From positions 1-15,175 of the forward strand of contig JASHYD010000703.1 in the NCBI GenBank assembly GCA_030043175.1: DNA of 15,175 bases, written 5' to 3'. Each line of letters begins with the position of its first letter. The first letter of the stretch is position 1. A program made the position numbers and the translations under genes. The notes below the pieces were generated by a model. That model had not been told where the DNA came from. It did no database searches and worked only from the letters and a program-made list of their open reading frames with translations. Below are positions 1 through 6,569 of this stretch, one piece after another. The DNA comes from Xanthobacteraceae bacterium (lineage in GTDB: Bacteria > Pseudomonadota > Alphaproteobacteria > Rhizobiales > Xanthobacteraceae).

Positions 1-20
1 ATTTTTCGCAGGAGAGACCG

Positions 21-1304
21 ATGGGTTCGACGGAAACACCGATGGGTTCGAAACGGACTAGCCGCAGGGAGCTCCTGAAGGGTGGCGCCACCTTGGCCGG
101 TGGGTTGACACTGGGAGTGCCGGTCCACGCACAAACGCACGACCATGCATCGGGCCCGGCCTCGGGCAGCGAAAACGCTTATCCGATGATCCCGGGCAAC
201 AAGGAAATGATCGCCTACGGCGAGCGCTCTCATTTCGTGACCTCGGTACGCGTACCGCACCCGATGGGCCTTTCACCCGACGCGTTCGGGAAGGTGTTCC
301 ACGTGGCCTCGCCGTTGCAGGATTCTGTTGGCAACGTCACGCCATCGTCGCTCCACTATATAGCGACGACCCGCCAGTCCTTCATTCCGGACATCGATCC
401 CAAGGAGCATACTTTGATGATCCACGGCCTGGTGGATCGGCCGCTGACCTTCACTATGGATGACTTGAAGCGCTTCCCGTCAGTCAGCCGGTTGCACTTC
501 CTCGAGTGCGCGGGAAACCGGCACACTCCGCGCCATAAGACCGTGCAGGAATCGCACGGGATGACAAGTTGCTCCGAATGGACCGGCGTGCTGCTTTCTA
601 CGCTGCTCAAGGAGTGCGGCCTAAAGAGCAGCGCCACATGGTTCGTCGCTGAAGGCGCCGAGGAAGTGAAGGGCGCCTCGAGCATGCCCATCGCCAAGGC
701 GATGGACGACTGCCTCATCGCCTACGGCCAGAACGGCGAGCCCCTGCGGCCGCAGCAAGGGTTTCCATTGCGGATAGTCGTCCCCGGCTTCGAAGGCATT
801 TTTAATACGAAGTTTCTGCGGCGCATCAAGGTCGTCGACCGGTATTTCATGAATTACAACGACTACGGGCATCTCAAGGAGCATGAGGTCGATGCTGCGC
901 TCGGCTTCCAGATCGGACCGAAGTCGGTCATCACCTACCCGTCCGGCACACAGCAGTTGGCCGGCAAGGGATCCTACGAGATCTCCGGGCTGGCTTGGTC
1001 CGGCGGCGGCGCCATCAAGACCGTGGAGGTCTCCACCGATGGCGGGAAGACGTGGAACCCCGCCGAGCTCAAGATGACCCCACAACGCATGGCGCACGTC
1101 CGGTTCGCTTATCAGTGGAATTGGGATGGAAACGAAACCGAGCTTCTTTCGCGCTGCACCGACGAGATCGGGCAGCAGCAACCGACGCTGGAGCAGATCG
1201 CCAAGTTCTTTAACAAGCCTGTTGGGAACGTGCCTGGGCTAAACAACAGCGTCATGCCGTGGAAGATCGCCAAGGACGGGAAGGTGACCAATGGGCTCGC
1301 TTAA
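21..1304 (+). CDS. soxC: SoxC, molybdenum sulfane (sulfite) dehydrogenase subunit
   Basis: Molybdopterin subunit of the periplasmic SoxCD complex, which in thiosulfate-oxidising bacteria oxidises the sulfane sulfur carried on SoxYZ. The 427 residues match the usual SoxC length. A Tat signal is visible: twin-arginine motif SRRELLK at residues 14-20, a hydrophobic stretch, then a likely cleavage after VHA (residue 37). The molybdenum-ligand cysteine sits in LECAGNRH (C163) inside the oxidoreductase molybdopterin domain (about 105-290); the C-terminal third, with the STDGGKTW motif, is the dimerisation domain. The start at 21 has GGAGAG at 11-16; an internal ATG at 42 would also keep the Tat motif. 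The gene overlaps soxD by 14 nt, so the two are probably translationally coupled. Family assignment is firm; the electron acceptor partner is inferred from the neighbour. Confidence 0.95.
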   Translation: MGSTETPMGSKRTSRRELLKGGATLAGGLTLGVPVHAQTHDHASGPASGSENAYPMIPGNKEMIAYGERSHFVTSVRVPHPMGLSPDAFGKVFHVASPLQDSVGNVTPSSLHYIATTRQSFIPDIDPKEHTLMIHGLVDRPLTFTMDDLKRFPSVSRLHFLECAGNRHTPRHKTVQESHGMTSCSEWTGVLLSTLLKECGLKSSATWFVAEGAEEVKGASSMPIAKAMDDCLIAYGQNGEPLRPQQGFPLRIVVPGFEGIFNTKFLRRIKVVDRYFMNYNDYGHLKEHEVDAALGFQIGPKSVITYPSGTQQLAGKGSYEISGLAWSGGGAIKTVEVSTDGGKTWNPAELKMTPQRMAHVRFAYQWNWDGNETELLSRCTDEIGQQQPTLEQIAKFFNKPVGNVPGLNNSVMPWKIAKDGKVTNGLA

Positions 1305-1869
1305 GCTTACCGCGATTTTGTTGCTCCTGGGCAGCCTCGTCCTGGTCAGCTCCGCGTTGGCGCAGTCGGCGCCCACCTATGGCTTGGGGCGCACTCCGTC
1401 CGCAGAAGAAATCCGCGCCAGGGATATCAACATCGGTTCCACGGGGGAGGAGCTCCCTCCCGGCCGTGGCACCCCCAAGGAAGGCGCAAAGGTCTTTACG
1501 CTCCAGGGCTGTGTCGTCTGCCACGGCGAGGAGGGCGTAGGTGGCCTCGGGCCCGCCTTGAAATCAAAGACAAGCCAGGATCTTCCCATCTGGAAACGGG
1601 AGCGCATCCTGCCGCTGCGCGCGCCGTTTGCGACGACCGTGTGGGATTACATCCACCGCGGCATGCCTCTCGGGAGAGAGGGGACTCTCACCCCCGATGA
1701 GGTCTACGCGTTGACGGCTTACCTGCTCTACGTGAACAAGGTGATCCCGGAGGACACAGTACTCGACGAAAAGAGTCTGCCAAAAGTCAAGATGCCGATT
1801 GGCGATGGTTACGCCCGGCTGCCCGACTGGAAGCCCGGGACGCGAAGGCTTGAGGGTTATCCCTACTGA
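1291..1869 (+). CDS. soxD: SoxD-type c-type cytochrome (monoheme)
   Basis: Cytochrome c partner of SoxC, expected to take electrons from the molybdenum centre in the periplasm and pass them to the respiratory chain. The 192 residues start with a Sec signal peptide (hydrophobic residues about 6-22, likely cleavage after ALA at 24). There is one heme motif, CVVCH (C74, C77, H78), and a likely axial Met in RGMPLGREG. The stretch LTPDEVYALTAYLLYVNKVI is characteristic of the SoxD/SorB cytochrome fold. Only one CXXCH is present, whereas the well-studied Paracoccus SoxD is about twice as long and diheme. The ATG at 1291 lies inside the soxC reading frame. A perfect palindrome follows 4 nt after the stop and probably ends the soxCD transcript. 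Confidence 0.9.
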   Translation: MGSLKLTAILLLLGSLVLVSSALAQSAPTYGLGRTPSAEEIRARDINIGSTGEELPPGRGTPKEGAKVFTLQGCVVCHGEEGVGGLGPALKSKTSQDLPIWKRERILPLRAPFATTVWDYIHRGMPLGREGTLTPDEVYALTAYLLYVNKVIPEDTVLDEKSLPKVKMPIGDGYARLPDWKPGTRRLEGYPY

Positions 1870-1873
1870 CTAA

Positions 1874-1918
1874 AGCAGCTTCCGTTTCCATGGAAACGGA
1901 AGCTGCTCTATTTTTCTT
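1874..1918 (+). terminator. 34-bp perfect palindrome, probable soxCD terminator
   Basis: Bases 1874-1907 form a perfect 17+17 inverted repeat (left half AGCAGCTTCCGTTTCCA) centred on 1890/1891. It is followed by CTATTTTTCTT, a short U-rich tract. It begins 4 nt after the soxD stop codon, so a Rho-independent terminator is the simplest reading. The absence of a central spacer is unusual: in RNA the loop must form from the CCATGG centre. A protein-binding palindrome or a dispersed repeat is the alternative. Confidence 0.7.
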
Positions 1919-1926
1919 ATGCGGTC

Positions 1927-2022
1927 GCATTCTCGGACGGAAAACCGGATTCCACTGTTCCTGAAAATGCTCGAAAGCATGGTCCCGAATAGTGTGCAGC
2001 GGTTTTCGGAAAAGATCATGCT
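1927..2022. repeat. Pair of head-to-head Rhizobiales-type palindromic repeat units
   Basis: Two related units of about 46 bp lie in opposite orientation. Unit 1 (+, 1927-1972) contains GGAAAACCGGATTCCACTG and ends in ATGCTC. Unit 2 reads on the minus strand from 2022 to 1977, starting GCATGATCTTTTCCGAAAAC and ending near ACTATTCGGGACCATGC. Both follow the scheme TTCCGAAAACCG-N-CCACT-TTCGGGA-CATGC that I recall from short dispersed intergenic repeats (RIME/Bru-RS-like) common in Rhizobiales genomes. The internal similarity is seen directly; the family name is from memory and approximate. Confidence 0.6.
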
Positions 2023-2077
2023 CAAACAAGAGGCTAGGGCGTACTCATAAAATCGACCCCGGCAGCAGGCGCACGTG

Positions 2078-2117
2078 ATGTCTGCTTGTCCCTGAACAGC
2101 GGCGAAAAAGCGGACAT
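2078..2117. repeat. Imperfect inverted repeat
   Basis: ATGTCTGCTT at 2078-2087 and AAGCGGACAT at 2108-2117 are inverted copies with one mismatch, separated by 20 nt. Similar GTCCGCTT-type inverted sequences are scattered in Bradyrhizobium-like intergenic DNA as I remember it. No gene is seen here; it lies between the palindromic repeat pair and the next hairpin. Confidence 0.4.
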
Positions 2118-2130
2118 TCAACTACTTCGG

Positions 2131-2169
2131 CTTCTGGCCCAGGCTGTGTGACACAGCCTGGGCCAGAAG
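2131..2169. repeat. 18-bp perfect-stem hairpin
   Basis: CTTCTGGCCCAGGCTGTG (2131-2148) and its exact reverse complement (2152-2169) are separated by TGA. The stem is long and GC-rich, but no T tract follows on either strand. It lies downstream of the amidohydrolase remnant on the minus strand and could be its old terminator or a mobile palindromic element. The whole stretch 1870-2223 holds only such repeats and no gene that I can support. Confidence 0.65.
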
Positions 2170-2223
2170 CGGACGTCGATGCTTATTCGATTAGCCGGGC
2201 GGCAGGCAGCGGTGGCAACGACG

Positions 2224-2562
2224 TTAAGCCTGAAAGCGACGCTCGCCATTCAGCCACGTCTCGCGGACGGCAATGGCGCGGATGGTCGAGGGATCGACCC
2301 TCGTGGGGTCTTTATCAAGGATGACAAGGTCGGCCGCTTTGCCTGCCATGATTACACCGGTGAAGTTCTGGAGGCACTGCCAAGCCGCATCGGCCGTCAC
2401 CATCCGTAACGCGGCCTCGACGGGTGCTTTCTCCGCAGGGTTCAGCACGTCACCGCCATGGTGCATGGTCCGCGTGACCGCGTTCTCGACCATCCTCAGC
2501 GGGCCAATCGCGATGACATTCCAGTCGGAGTGTAGCGTTGGCCGCAGACCGCCCTTCAGCGC
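2224..2562 (-). pseudogene. C-terminal fragment of an amidohydrolase (YtcJ-like)
   Basis: The frame 2604-2224 (-) carries the end of a metal-dependent amidohydrolase: TLHSDWNV (codons about 2515-2538), then ENAVTRT, VTADAAWQ, GKAADLVILDKDPTRVDP and ETWLNGERR, closing with TAA at 2224. These are hallmark C-terminal segments of the amidohydrolase-3/YtcJ family, whose full members exceed 500 residues. Here only about 110 residues remain. The metal-binding N-terminal barrel is absent, and an in-frame TGA lies at 2605-2607. No start codon with a ribosome binding site is visible upstream. It is therefore a remnant, and no activity is expected. Homology probably begins near 2562; the bases between it and 2705 are unassigned. 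Confidence 0.75.
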
Positions 2563-2705
2563 GGAAGCGGAGCTATGTACGCGTATGGCTCGCGCCAGCC
2601 CTCCTCAAGGCGGGCGTGAAATTGTTTCATTGCCCGTCGGGCCTCGACAGTCGCGCCAAACCTGAAGCAACATGCGTTCATCGCCTCAAGCGGAGCCTCG
2701 CGGTC

Positions 2706-3173
2706 ATGGTTGTCAGTCTCACGGTGAACGGCACGGTGCACAGCGTGACGGCCGATTCTGACACGCCACTGCTCTACGTGCTGCGCAACGATCTTGGGCT
2801 CAACGCCACCAAATTCGGCTGCGGGCTTGGTCAGTGCGGCGCCTGCACGGTCCTCATCGACGGCGCTGCGTCACGCTCCTGCGTCATGCCGATCGGTGCG
2901 CTTACGCGGTCCGAGATCATCACGCTCGAAGGTCTCGGGACGCTTGAGCAACCCCACCCGCTGCAGTCTGCTTTCATGGCGGAGCAGGCGGTCCAGTGCG
3001 GCTATTGCGTCGCCGGCATGATCATGATGGGCAAAGCGATTCTCGACCGCAACCCGCGCCCGAGCGAGGCCGACGTGCGACTCGGACTCATCGGCAATCT
3101 CTGCCGTTGCGGGACCCATAACCGGATCGTCCGCGCGATTCTCAAAGCGGCGCAGGCGATGGGGCGAAGTTAA
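2706..3173 (+). CDS. [2Fe-2S] small subunit of a xanthine-oxidase-family enzyme
   Basis: A 155-residue electron-transfer subunit of the IorA/CoxS type. The N-terminal plant-type ferredoxin domain has cysteines C39, C44, C47 (CGLGQCGAC) and C59. The C-terminal all-helical domain has C98 and C101 (CGYC) and C133 and C135 (CRC). All eight ligands for two [2Fe-2S] clusters are present, so the protein could fold. In the family it passes electrons from a molybdopterin large subunit oxidising an aldehyde or N-heterocycle. No such large subunit is in this window, and a cytochrome gene follows 106 bp downstream. I chose ATG 2706 because family members begin with a V-x-L-x-V-N-G strand and GGAG occurs at 2692-2695; an upstream in-frame start at 2538 would add unrelated sequence. 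The substrate cannot be told. Confidence 0.85.
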   Translation: MVVSLTVNGTVHSVTADSDTPLLYVLRNDLGLNATKFGCGLGQCGACTVLIDGAASRSCVMPIGALTRSEIITLEGLGTLEQPHPLQSAFMAEQAVQCGYCVAGMIMMGKAILDRNPRPSEADVRLGLIGNLCRCGTHNRIVRAILKAAQAMGRS

Positions 3174-3279
3174 CGAGGATGAACCGGGGCGGTCTTGCGT
3201 CCCGCGCCCGAGTGCGGCAAGCTTACCGTTGGCGCTTTGCTAGCGTCGCGGACCTCAGACACTTGCGCGGGACGGTATC

Positions 3280-3855
3280 ATGACGAACAATTGCGTTTCG
3301 ACGGTTTTCGGCTTGCTCGGCGTTCTCGCCGCGCTGACCTTTCCGGTCACTCCGGGAAATGCCGCTGAAGCCCAGACCGTCCTCGGCGGCAAGTTGGTGG
3401 TTTGTGGGGTATGCCACGGTGTGGACGGCTCGCCAAAACTGGAGGGTGTTCCAATCATCTGGGGTCTGCAGGAAAATTATATCCTGAAGCAACTGCATGA
3501 ATTCCAACGCGGAGATCGCGCCAGCGACACCATGAAGAAGATCGCGGTAAACCTCACCGAGGAAGAGGTGGGACCCGCAGCGGCTTACTTCGCGACAAAG
3601 CAGTGGCCTGGACCCGCGAACGCCTCCTCCTCGCCGCCTCCCACAATGGCGATATGCGAGGCTTGTCATCAACAAAAACTGGTTGGTGGCGTAGCCGCGC
3701 CGCGGCTCGCAGGCCAAAAGTACGATTACTTGGTCGAGTCGATGCGCCGCTTTGCGGAAGGCCAGCGAAAAAACAGTCCCGAAATGAGCGGCATCATGCA
3801 GGCAATTTCGGCGTCCGACCGTGAGGCGATGGCGCGTTACATCTCAGGCCTCTGA
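3280..3855 (+). CDS. Diheme c4-like cytochrome
   Basis: A 191-residue exported diheme cytochrome. Residues 1-29 form a Sec signal (hydrophobic core 9-22, likely cleavage after NAA). Heme motifs are CGVCH (C42, C45, H46) and CEACH (C126, C129, H130). Each half has a Met in an M-x-x-I setting (M85 and M169), the likely axial ligands. Two similar halves of about 90 residues fit the cytochrome c4 family (electron carriers in the periplasm). In IorAB or nicotinate-dehydrogenase-type operons a cytochrome often takes electrons from the small subunit, which fits the gene just upstream, but the middle gene is missing. No strong ribosome binding site is seen before ATG 3280; the nearest purine run is GCGGGACGG. 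A partner role in sulfur oxidation is an alternative. Confidence 0.85.
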   Translation: MTNNCVSTVFGLLGVLAALTFPVTPGNAAEAQTVLGGKLVVCGVCHGVDGSPKLEGVPIIWGLQENYILKQLHEFQRGDRASDTMKKIAVNLTEEEVGPAAAYFATKQWPGPANASSSPPPTMAICEACHQQKLVGGVAAPRLAGQKYDYLVESMRRFAEGQRKNSPEMSGIMQAISASDREAMARYISGL

Positions 3856-4121
3856 TGCGGGCGCGGCGTAACCTCACCTGCGTTGCCAAGCGACGTTACA
3901 CCGCCATGCCCCAGCTTGGCCCGTGCAAGCGGGCCTGAGGTGTTTGTTCTCAGGGACTGACCGTTGCGACGAGAACGGCGGCAATCGCGCTGCACCGAAT
4001 GCTCGCTTTCCGTTCGCTCAGCGGAGCTTGTCAGTTTTTTCACGAAAACTTCCGCACCTTGCCTTGGGCCTGATAGGTCCCATAGATGTTGCCGGTGTCG
4101 ACAGCCCCGAGGCCTTCCGTA

Positions 4122-4672
4122 CGTGACCACGGTACGCATTTCGCGCCCGATGGGCGGCAGGCCGTCACCCGACGCTTTCGGGAAGGTGTTCCACGTAGCC
4201 TCGCCGATACAGGACACTGTTGGCGTGATCACGCCGTCGTCGCTCCACTATATAGCAACGACCCGCGGCTCCTCATGCCGGACATCGATCCCAAGAAGCA
4301 CACTTTGATGATTCACGGCCTGGTGGATCAGCCCCTGACCTTCACCATGGACGACTTGATGCGCTTCCCGTCAGTCACCCGGTTGCTTTCATCGGGTGTG
4401 CGGGAAACCGGCACAATGGGCGACAAAAGACCGTGCAGGAATCGCACGGGATGACCAGTTGCGCCGAATGGACCGGCGTGCTGCTTCCCACGCTGCTCAA
4501 GGAGACCGGTGTAAAAGGCTCGGCGTCCTGGTTCGTGGCGGAAGGAGCGGAAGAAGTAAAGGGCGCATCGAGCATGCCGATCGCCAAGGCCATGGACGAT
4601 TGCCTTCTGTGCTACGGCATGAACGGCGAGCCAGTGCGGCAGCAAGGTTTCCCGCTGCGTTTGCTCGCGTAT
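4122..4672 (+). pseudogene. Second soxC, truncated and frameshifted
   Basis: DNA and protein similarity to soxC (residues about 73-253 of the intact copy) runs through three frames. The first frame includes SPDAFGKVFHVASP and TPSSLHYIATTR. A one-base deletion near 4270-4277 shifts to PDIDPKKHTLMIHGLVD. A second deletion near 4385-4393 shifts to CAGNRHNG and QESHGMTSCAEWTGV, running to GFPLRLL. By eye about nine in ten bases agree with soxC over 4283-4386, fewer near the 3' end. A six-base in-frame insertion lies near 4155. The Tat signal, the N-terminal 70 residues and the whole dimerisation domain are missing, and the similarity stops abruptly near 4672. The GTG/ATG frames at 3964, 4086 and 4433 are pieces of this one remnant. 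Function is not expected. Confidence 0.88.
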
Positions 4673-4675
4673 TGA

Positions 4676-4987
4676 CGGCTGCGGCGGCTTCGTCGCGGCG
4701 ATAAATCGACGGCTAGGTCGTTGCGCCAGCGGGTGCCACAAAAGCGCGCGAACGATGAGCGGAACGCCGAACAGTAGAGGTAGCAGCCAATACATGAAAT
4801 GAGGCAGCTCCTTCCAAAGCGGCAATTGCTTGCCGTTGTCAACGTAAAAGGCAACCAACATCAAGACGTAAGAAACGCCCATTCCAGCGACGTGCAGCAC
4901 TGCCCAGGGTGGCCAACGCTGGCGAAGCGCGCTCCGTGCCGAGGCCACCGAAAGCGCCGCGAATTGCAGCTTGTCTAGAACCGTGAC
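4676..4987 (-). pseudogene. C-terminal piece of a membrane protein (DUF2306-like)
   Basis: The minus-strand frame from 4987 down, just after an in-frame TAG, encodes two hydrophobic segments: VLHVAGMGVSYVLMLVAFYV and FMYWLLPLLFGVPLIVRALL, linked by a loop containing DNGKQLPLWKELPH. This two-helix pattern resembles the C-terminal end of small predicted multi-helix membrane proteins; the DUF2306-type label is a guess from memory. A GTG at 4948 could start a short protein, but no ribosome binding site is obvious. The reading frame runs directly into sequence antisense to the soxC remnant, so the true 3' end seems lost at the same junction (about 4672-4680). Confidence 0.45.
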
Positions 4988-5005
4988 CTACCCCTCCCAA
5001 AAGTT

Positions 5006-5028
5006 AGCCCCGGCTGCGGGCCGGGGCT
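5006..5028 (-). terminator. GC-rich hairpin, weak terminator candidate
   Basis: AGCCCCGGC (5006-5014) pairs with GCCGGGGCT (5020-5028) around a five-base loop. Read on the minus strand the stem is followed by AACTTTT. It lies between the membrane-protein fragment and the ArsR remnant, so which transcript it would end is unclear. Confidence 0.35.
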
Positions 5029-5120
5029 GGGCTCGCGACTTCGCGGCATCTCTCACCACGGGCAGAGGATGCAGAACCCTGCATAGGCCTTGCCGCCCGA
5101 GGCGAGGATGAACGCCGTCA

Positions 5121-5318
5121 TTGACCGGCCCGGACGGCTTGCCGGCTGGCGCCGTCGCTGAGGCGCTTGGTCTCGCGCCGAATACGCTCACATTCCACTT
5201 TGATCGCTTACGCCATGCCGGACTTGTCACCGTCCAGCGCGAGGGGCGGTCCATGATCTACGCCGCGCGCTTCGAGACCATGAACGCGCTACTCGATTTT
5301 CTGACCGACCGCTTTTAA
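5121..5318 (+). pseudogene. ArsR-family regulator, N-terminally truncated
   Basis: Sixty-five codons encode the winged-helix part of an ArsR-type repressor: GPDGLPAGAVAEALG (helix), LAPNTLTFHFDRLRHAGLV (recognition helix), then the wing VQREGRSMIYAA and a closing helix MNALLDFLTDRF. Complete members have about 100-110 residues, so about 30 residues are missing from the N-terminus. The only start is a TTG at 5121 without a ribosome binding site, and an in-frame TGA lies just upstream at 5109-5111. Most likely a remnant. Sox clusters often carry an ArsR-family repressor (SoxR), so this may have been one; arsenic or other metal regulators have the same fold and cannot be excluded. Confidence 0.65.
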
Positions 5319-5429
5319 GTTACAATCGATGTTGCCTGGGCCTGTGGACGCGCAGTTTGCAGATCGCTATTCCGAATGCGTCACGTGTGCATCGACGGTC
5401 AGCCCGACTCGTACGGGAAAACGTAGCCA

Positions 5430-6029
5430 GTGACCAACGTCCTGCTAGTTATCATTGCAGCCTGCCTGTTGTTCGGCAGCGCCGCGGTGCTGGGTTTCTT
5501 GGAAATAGCATTTTGGCTGATCCTTGTTCTTGCTGCGGTCCTAATCGCTGGTCTCGTGGTGTGGGGCCTCATGGCGTTGGCCCGCCCCGAAAATGAAATT
5601 TACGATACCGAAGCGCAGCTTCGTGCTCGTGCACGCACAGACGGGTGGGAAGCCTGGATCGCAGAAAGCCGAAGGCAGCGGGAACAAAAGCGACGAGAAC
5701 AGGAGCGACAAGAACAGGAACGACAAGAACAGGAACGACGGAAACAAGAGCGGTGGGAACAGGAGCGACGGGAATGGGACCATCTGCTTGAGGAGGCTTG
5801 GCAGCAGGACGTAACAGACGACGATTCTGAACACAGCCTGGCTAGACGCGCCAGCGACCTCTTATGCACACTACGCGCCGTGAACCGCGAGCTTGGCAAA
5901 AGCGCCGGCAGGCCATTGCGGCCGGAAATGACCGCGGGAGTCCGTCGTCTGCTGCGCGAAAACCCCGATCACCGTGAGTACATCCTCAACGAACTACGGC
6001 GGAATTACTGGTGCGTTGATGGGCTGTGA
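5430..6029 (+). CDS. Membrane protein with charged repeat helix, unknown function
   Basis: I do not recognise this 199-residue protein. Residues 4-21 and 26-51 are strongly hydrophobic and probably form two membrane helices. Residues 79-122 are a run rich in Glu, Gln and Arg with a five-residue period (EQERQ/EQERR), predicted to be a long charged single helix or coiled coil. A soluble C-terminal part follows (residues 130-199) with LARRASDLLCTLRAVNREL and RPEMTAGVRRLLRENPDHRE. The start is a GTG at 5430; no strong ribosome binding site is seen, and other starts are possible. The coding potential is supported by length, hydrophobic pattern and lack of stops. It lies alone between the ArsR remnant and a gene-free stretch, so context gives no role. 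Confidence 0.6.
   Translation: MTNVLLVIIAACLLFGSAAVLGFLEIAFWLILVLAAVLIAGLVVWGLMALARPENEIYDTEAQLRARARTDGWEAWIAESRRQREQKRREQERQEQERQEQERRKQERWEQERREWDHLLEEAWQQDVTDDDSEHSLARRASDLLCTLRAVNRELGKSAGRPLRPEMTAGVRRLLRENPDHREYILNELRRNYWCVDGL
5682..5771 (+). repeat. Six tandem 15-bp units within the repeat-helix gene
   Basis: Six in-frame 15-bp units (5682, 5697, 5712, 5727, 5742, 5757) follow the pattern GAACAGGARCGACRR. They encode EQKRR, EQERQ, EQERQ, EQERR, KQERW and EQERR. Near-identical DNA indicates expansion by slippage or unequal exchange, so copy number may vary between strains. Confidence 0.9.
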
Positions 6030-6569
6030 GTGCCGTTCGGTGCTCGATGCGCGGGTACGGGGGGCGGAATTGAAAAATTTTCCGGCATCTGGAGCGGCAG
6101 CGAAAAATCAAACCCGAAATGAAACCGGCTTTAAATTTTTTAATTTTTTTGGCAGCTGACCAAAAATTCTCGCCTGTGCGCGAGGCCAACCAAATACCCA
6201 AGTTTCCGCCCGCCGTGATGAGGGCCAGCGGCATCACATTGAGCGGATCGCTCAAATTCCAGCTCGCAGTCCATGCTCAGCCCGCAGGAGCCCCTCTGGT
6301 GAGTACGACGCTGTAGCACTGGTGCGTTCGGCCGGCGCGCGACGGAGGGGCTCGGCGTTGATCGGGGCCGACTCCCATCCTGCGCGCCAACTCTCAGCGT
6401 GGCCACCGTGATCGCATGCCACCTGGCGCCTGAGTATGCCCGTCTCGATGACAGGTTCTGTAGGTCAGCCTATCCTGTTGTTGGCTCCCGTTCGGCACTG
6501 GTTTTGCAGTAAATTTGCAGTAAGGCTGCTTTCGGCCCGGCAAACCTTATTCCAAACCATTGAAATTAC
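6030..6569. other. Gene-poor stretch beside tRNA-Glu
   Basis: No gene can be supported in these 540 bases. Contents seen: an AT-rich patch at about 6072-6170, including a near-palindrome at 6142-6168 (AATTTTTTTGG, then CAGCTG, then ACCAAAAATT); a minus-strand reading (about 6255-6160) beginning MSDPLNVMPLALITAGG that may be a remnant of a small membrane protein; an inverted repeat GAGCCCCTC/GAGGGGCTC at 6288-6296 and 6345-6353; and a tandem 11-mer at 6503-6524. Confidence 0.5.
6503..6524. repeat. Tandem 11-bp direct repeat
   Basis: TTTGCAGTAA plus A/G occurs twice in a row (6503-6513 and 6514-6524). It lies about 45 bp downstream of the 3' end of tRNA-Glu on the minus strand. Such repeats can be recombinase arm sites or chance; nothing further supports a role. 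Confidence 0.55.

Noticed and set aside
2538..2705. Upstream extension of the [2Fe-2S] subunit containing APALLKAGVKLFHCPS
   Set aside because: The extra 56 residues are foreign to the family and partly antisense to the amidohydrolase remnant; I could not assign the ALLKAG-like stretch to anything.
3856..4121. Minus-strand reading with VDTGNIYGTYQAQGK as an aldo/keto-reductase-like remnant
   Set aside because: Too short, soon interrupted by stops, and the DTxNxYG resemblance alone is weak; the 266-base gap holds no gene I can support.
5053..5121. 22-residue minus-strand peptide MTAFILASGGKAYAGFCILC
   Set aside because: Hydrophobic and Cys-containing but too short, without a ribosome binding site; possibly a remnant, not a gene.
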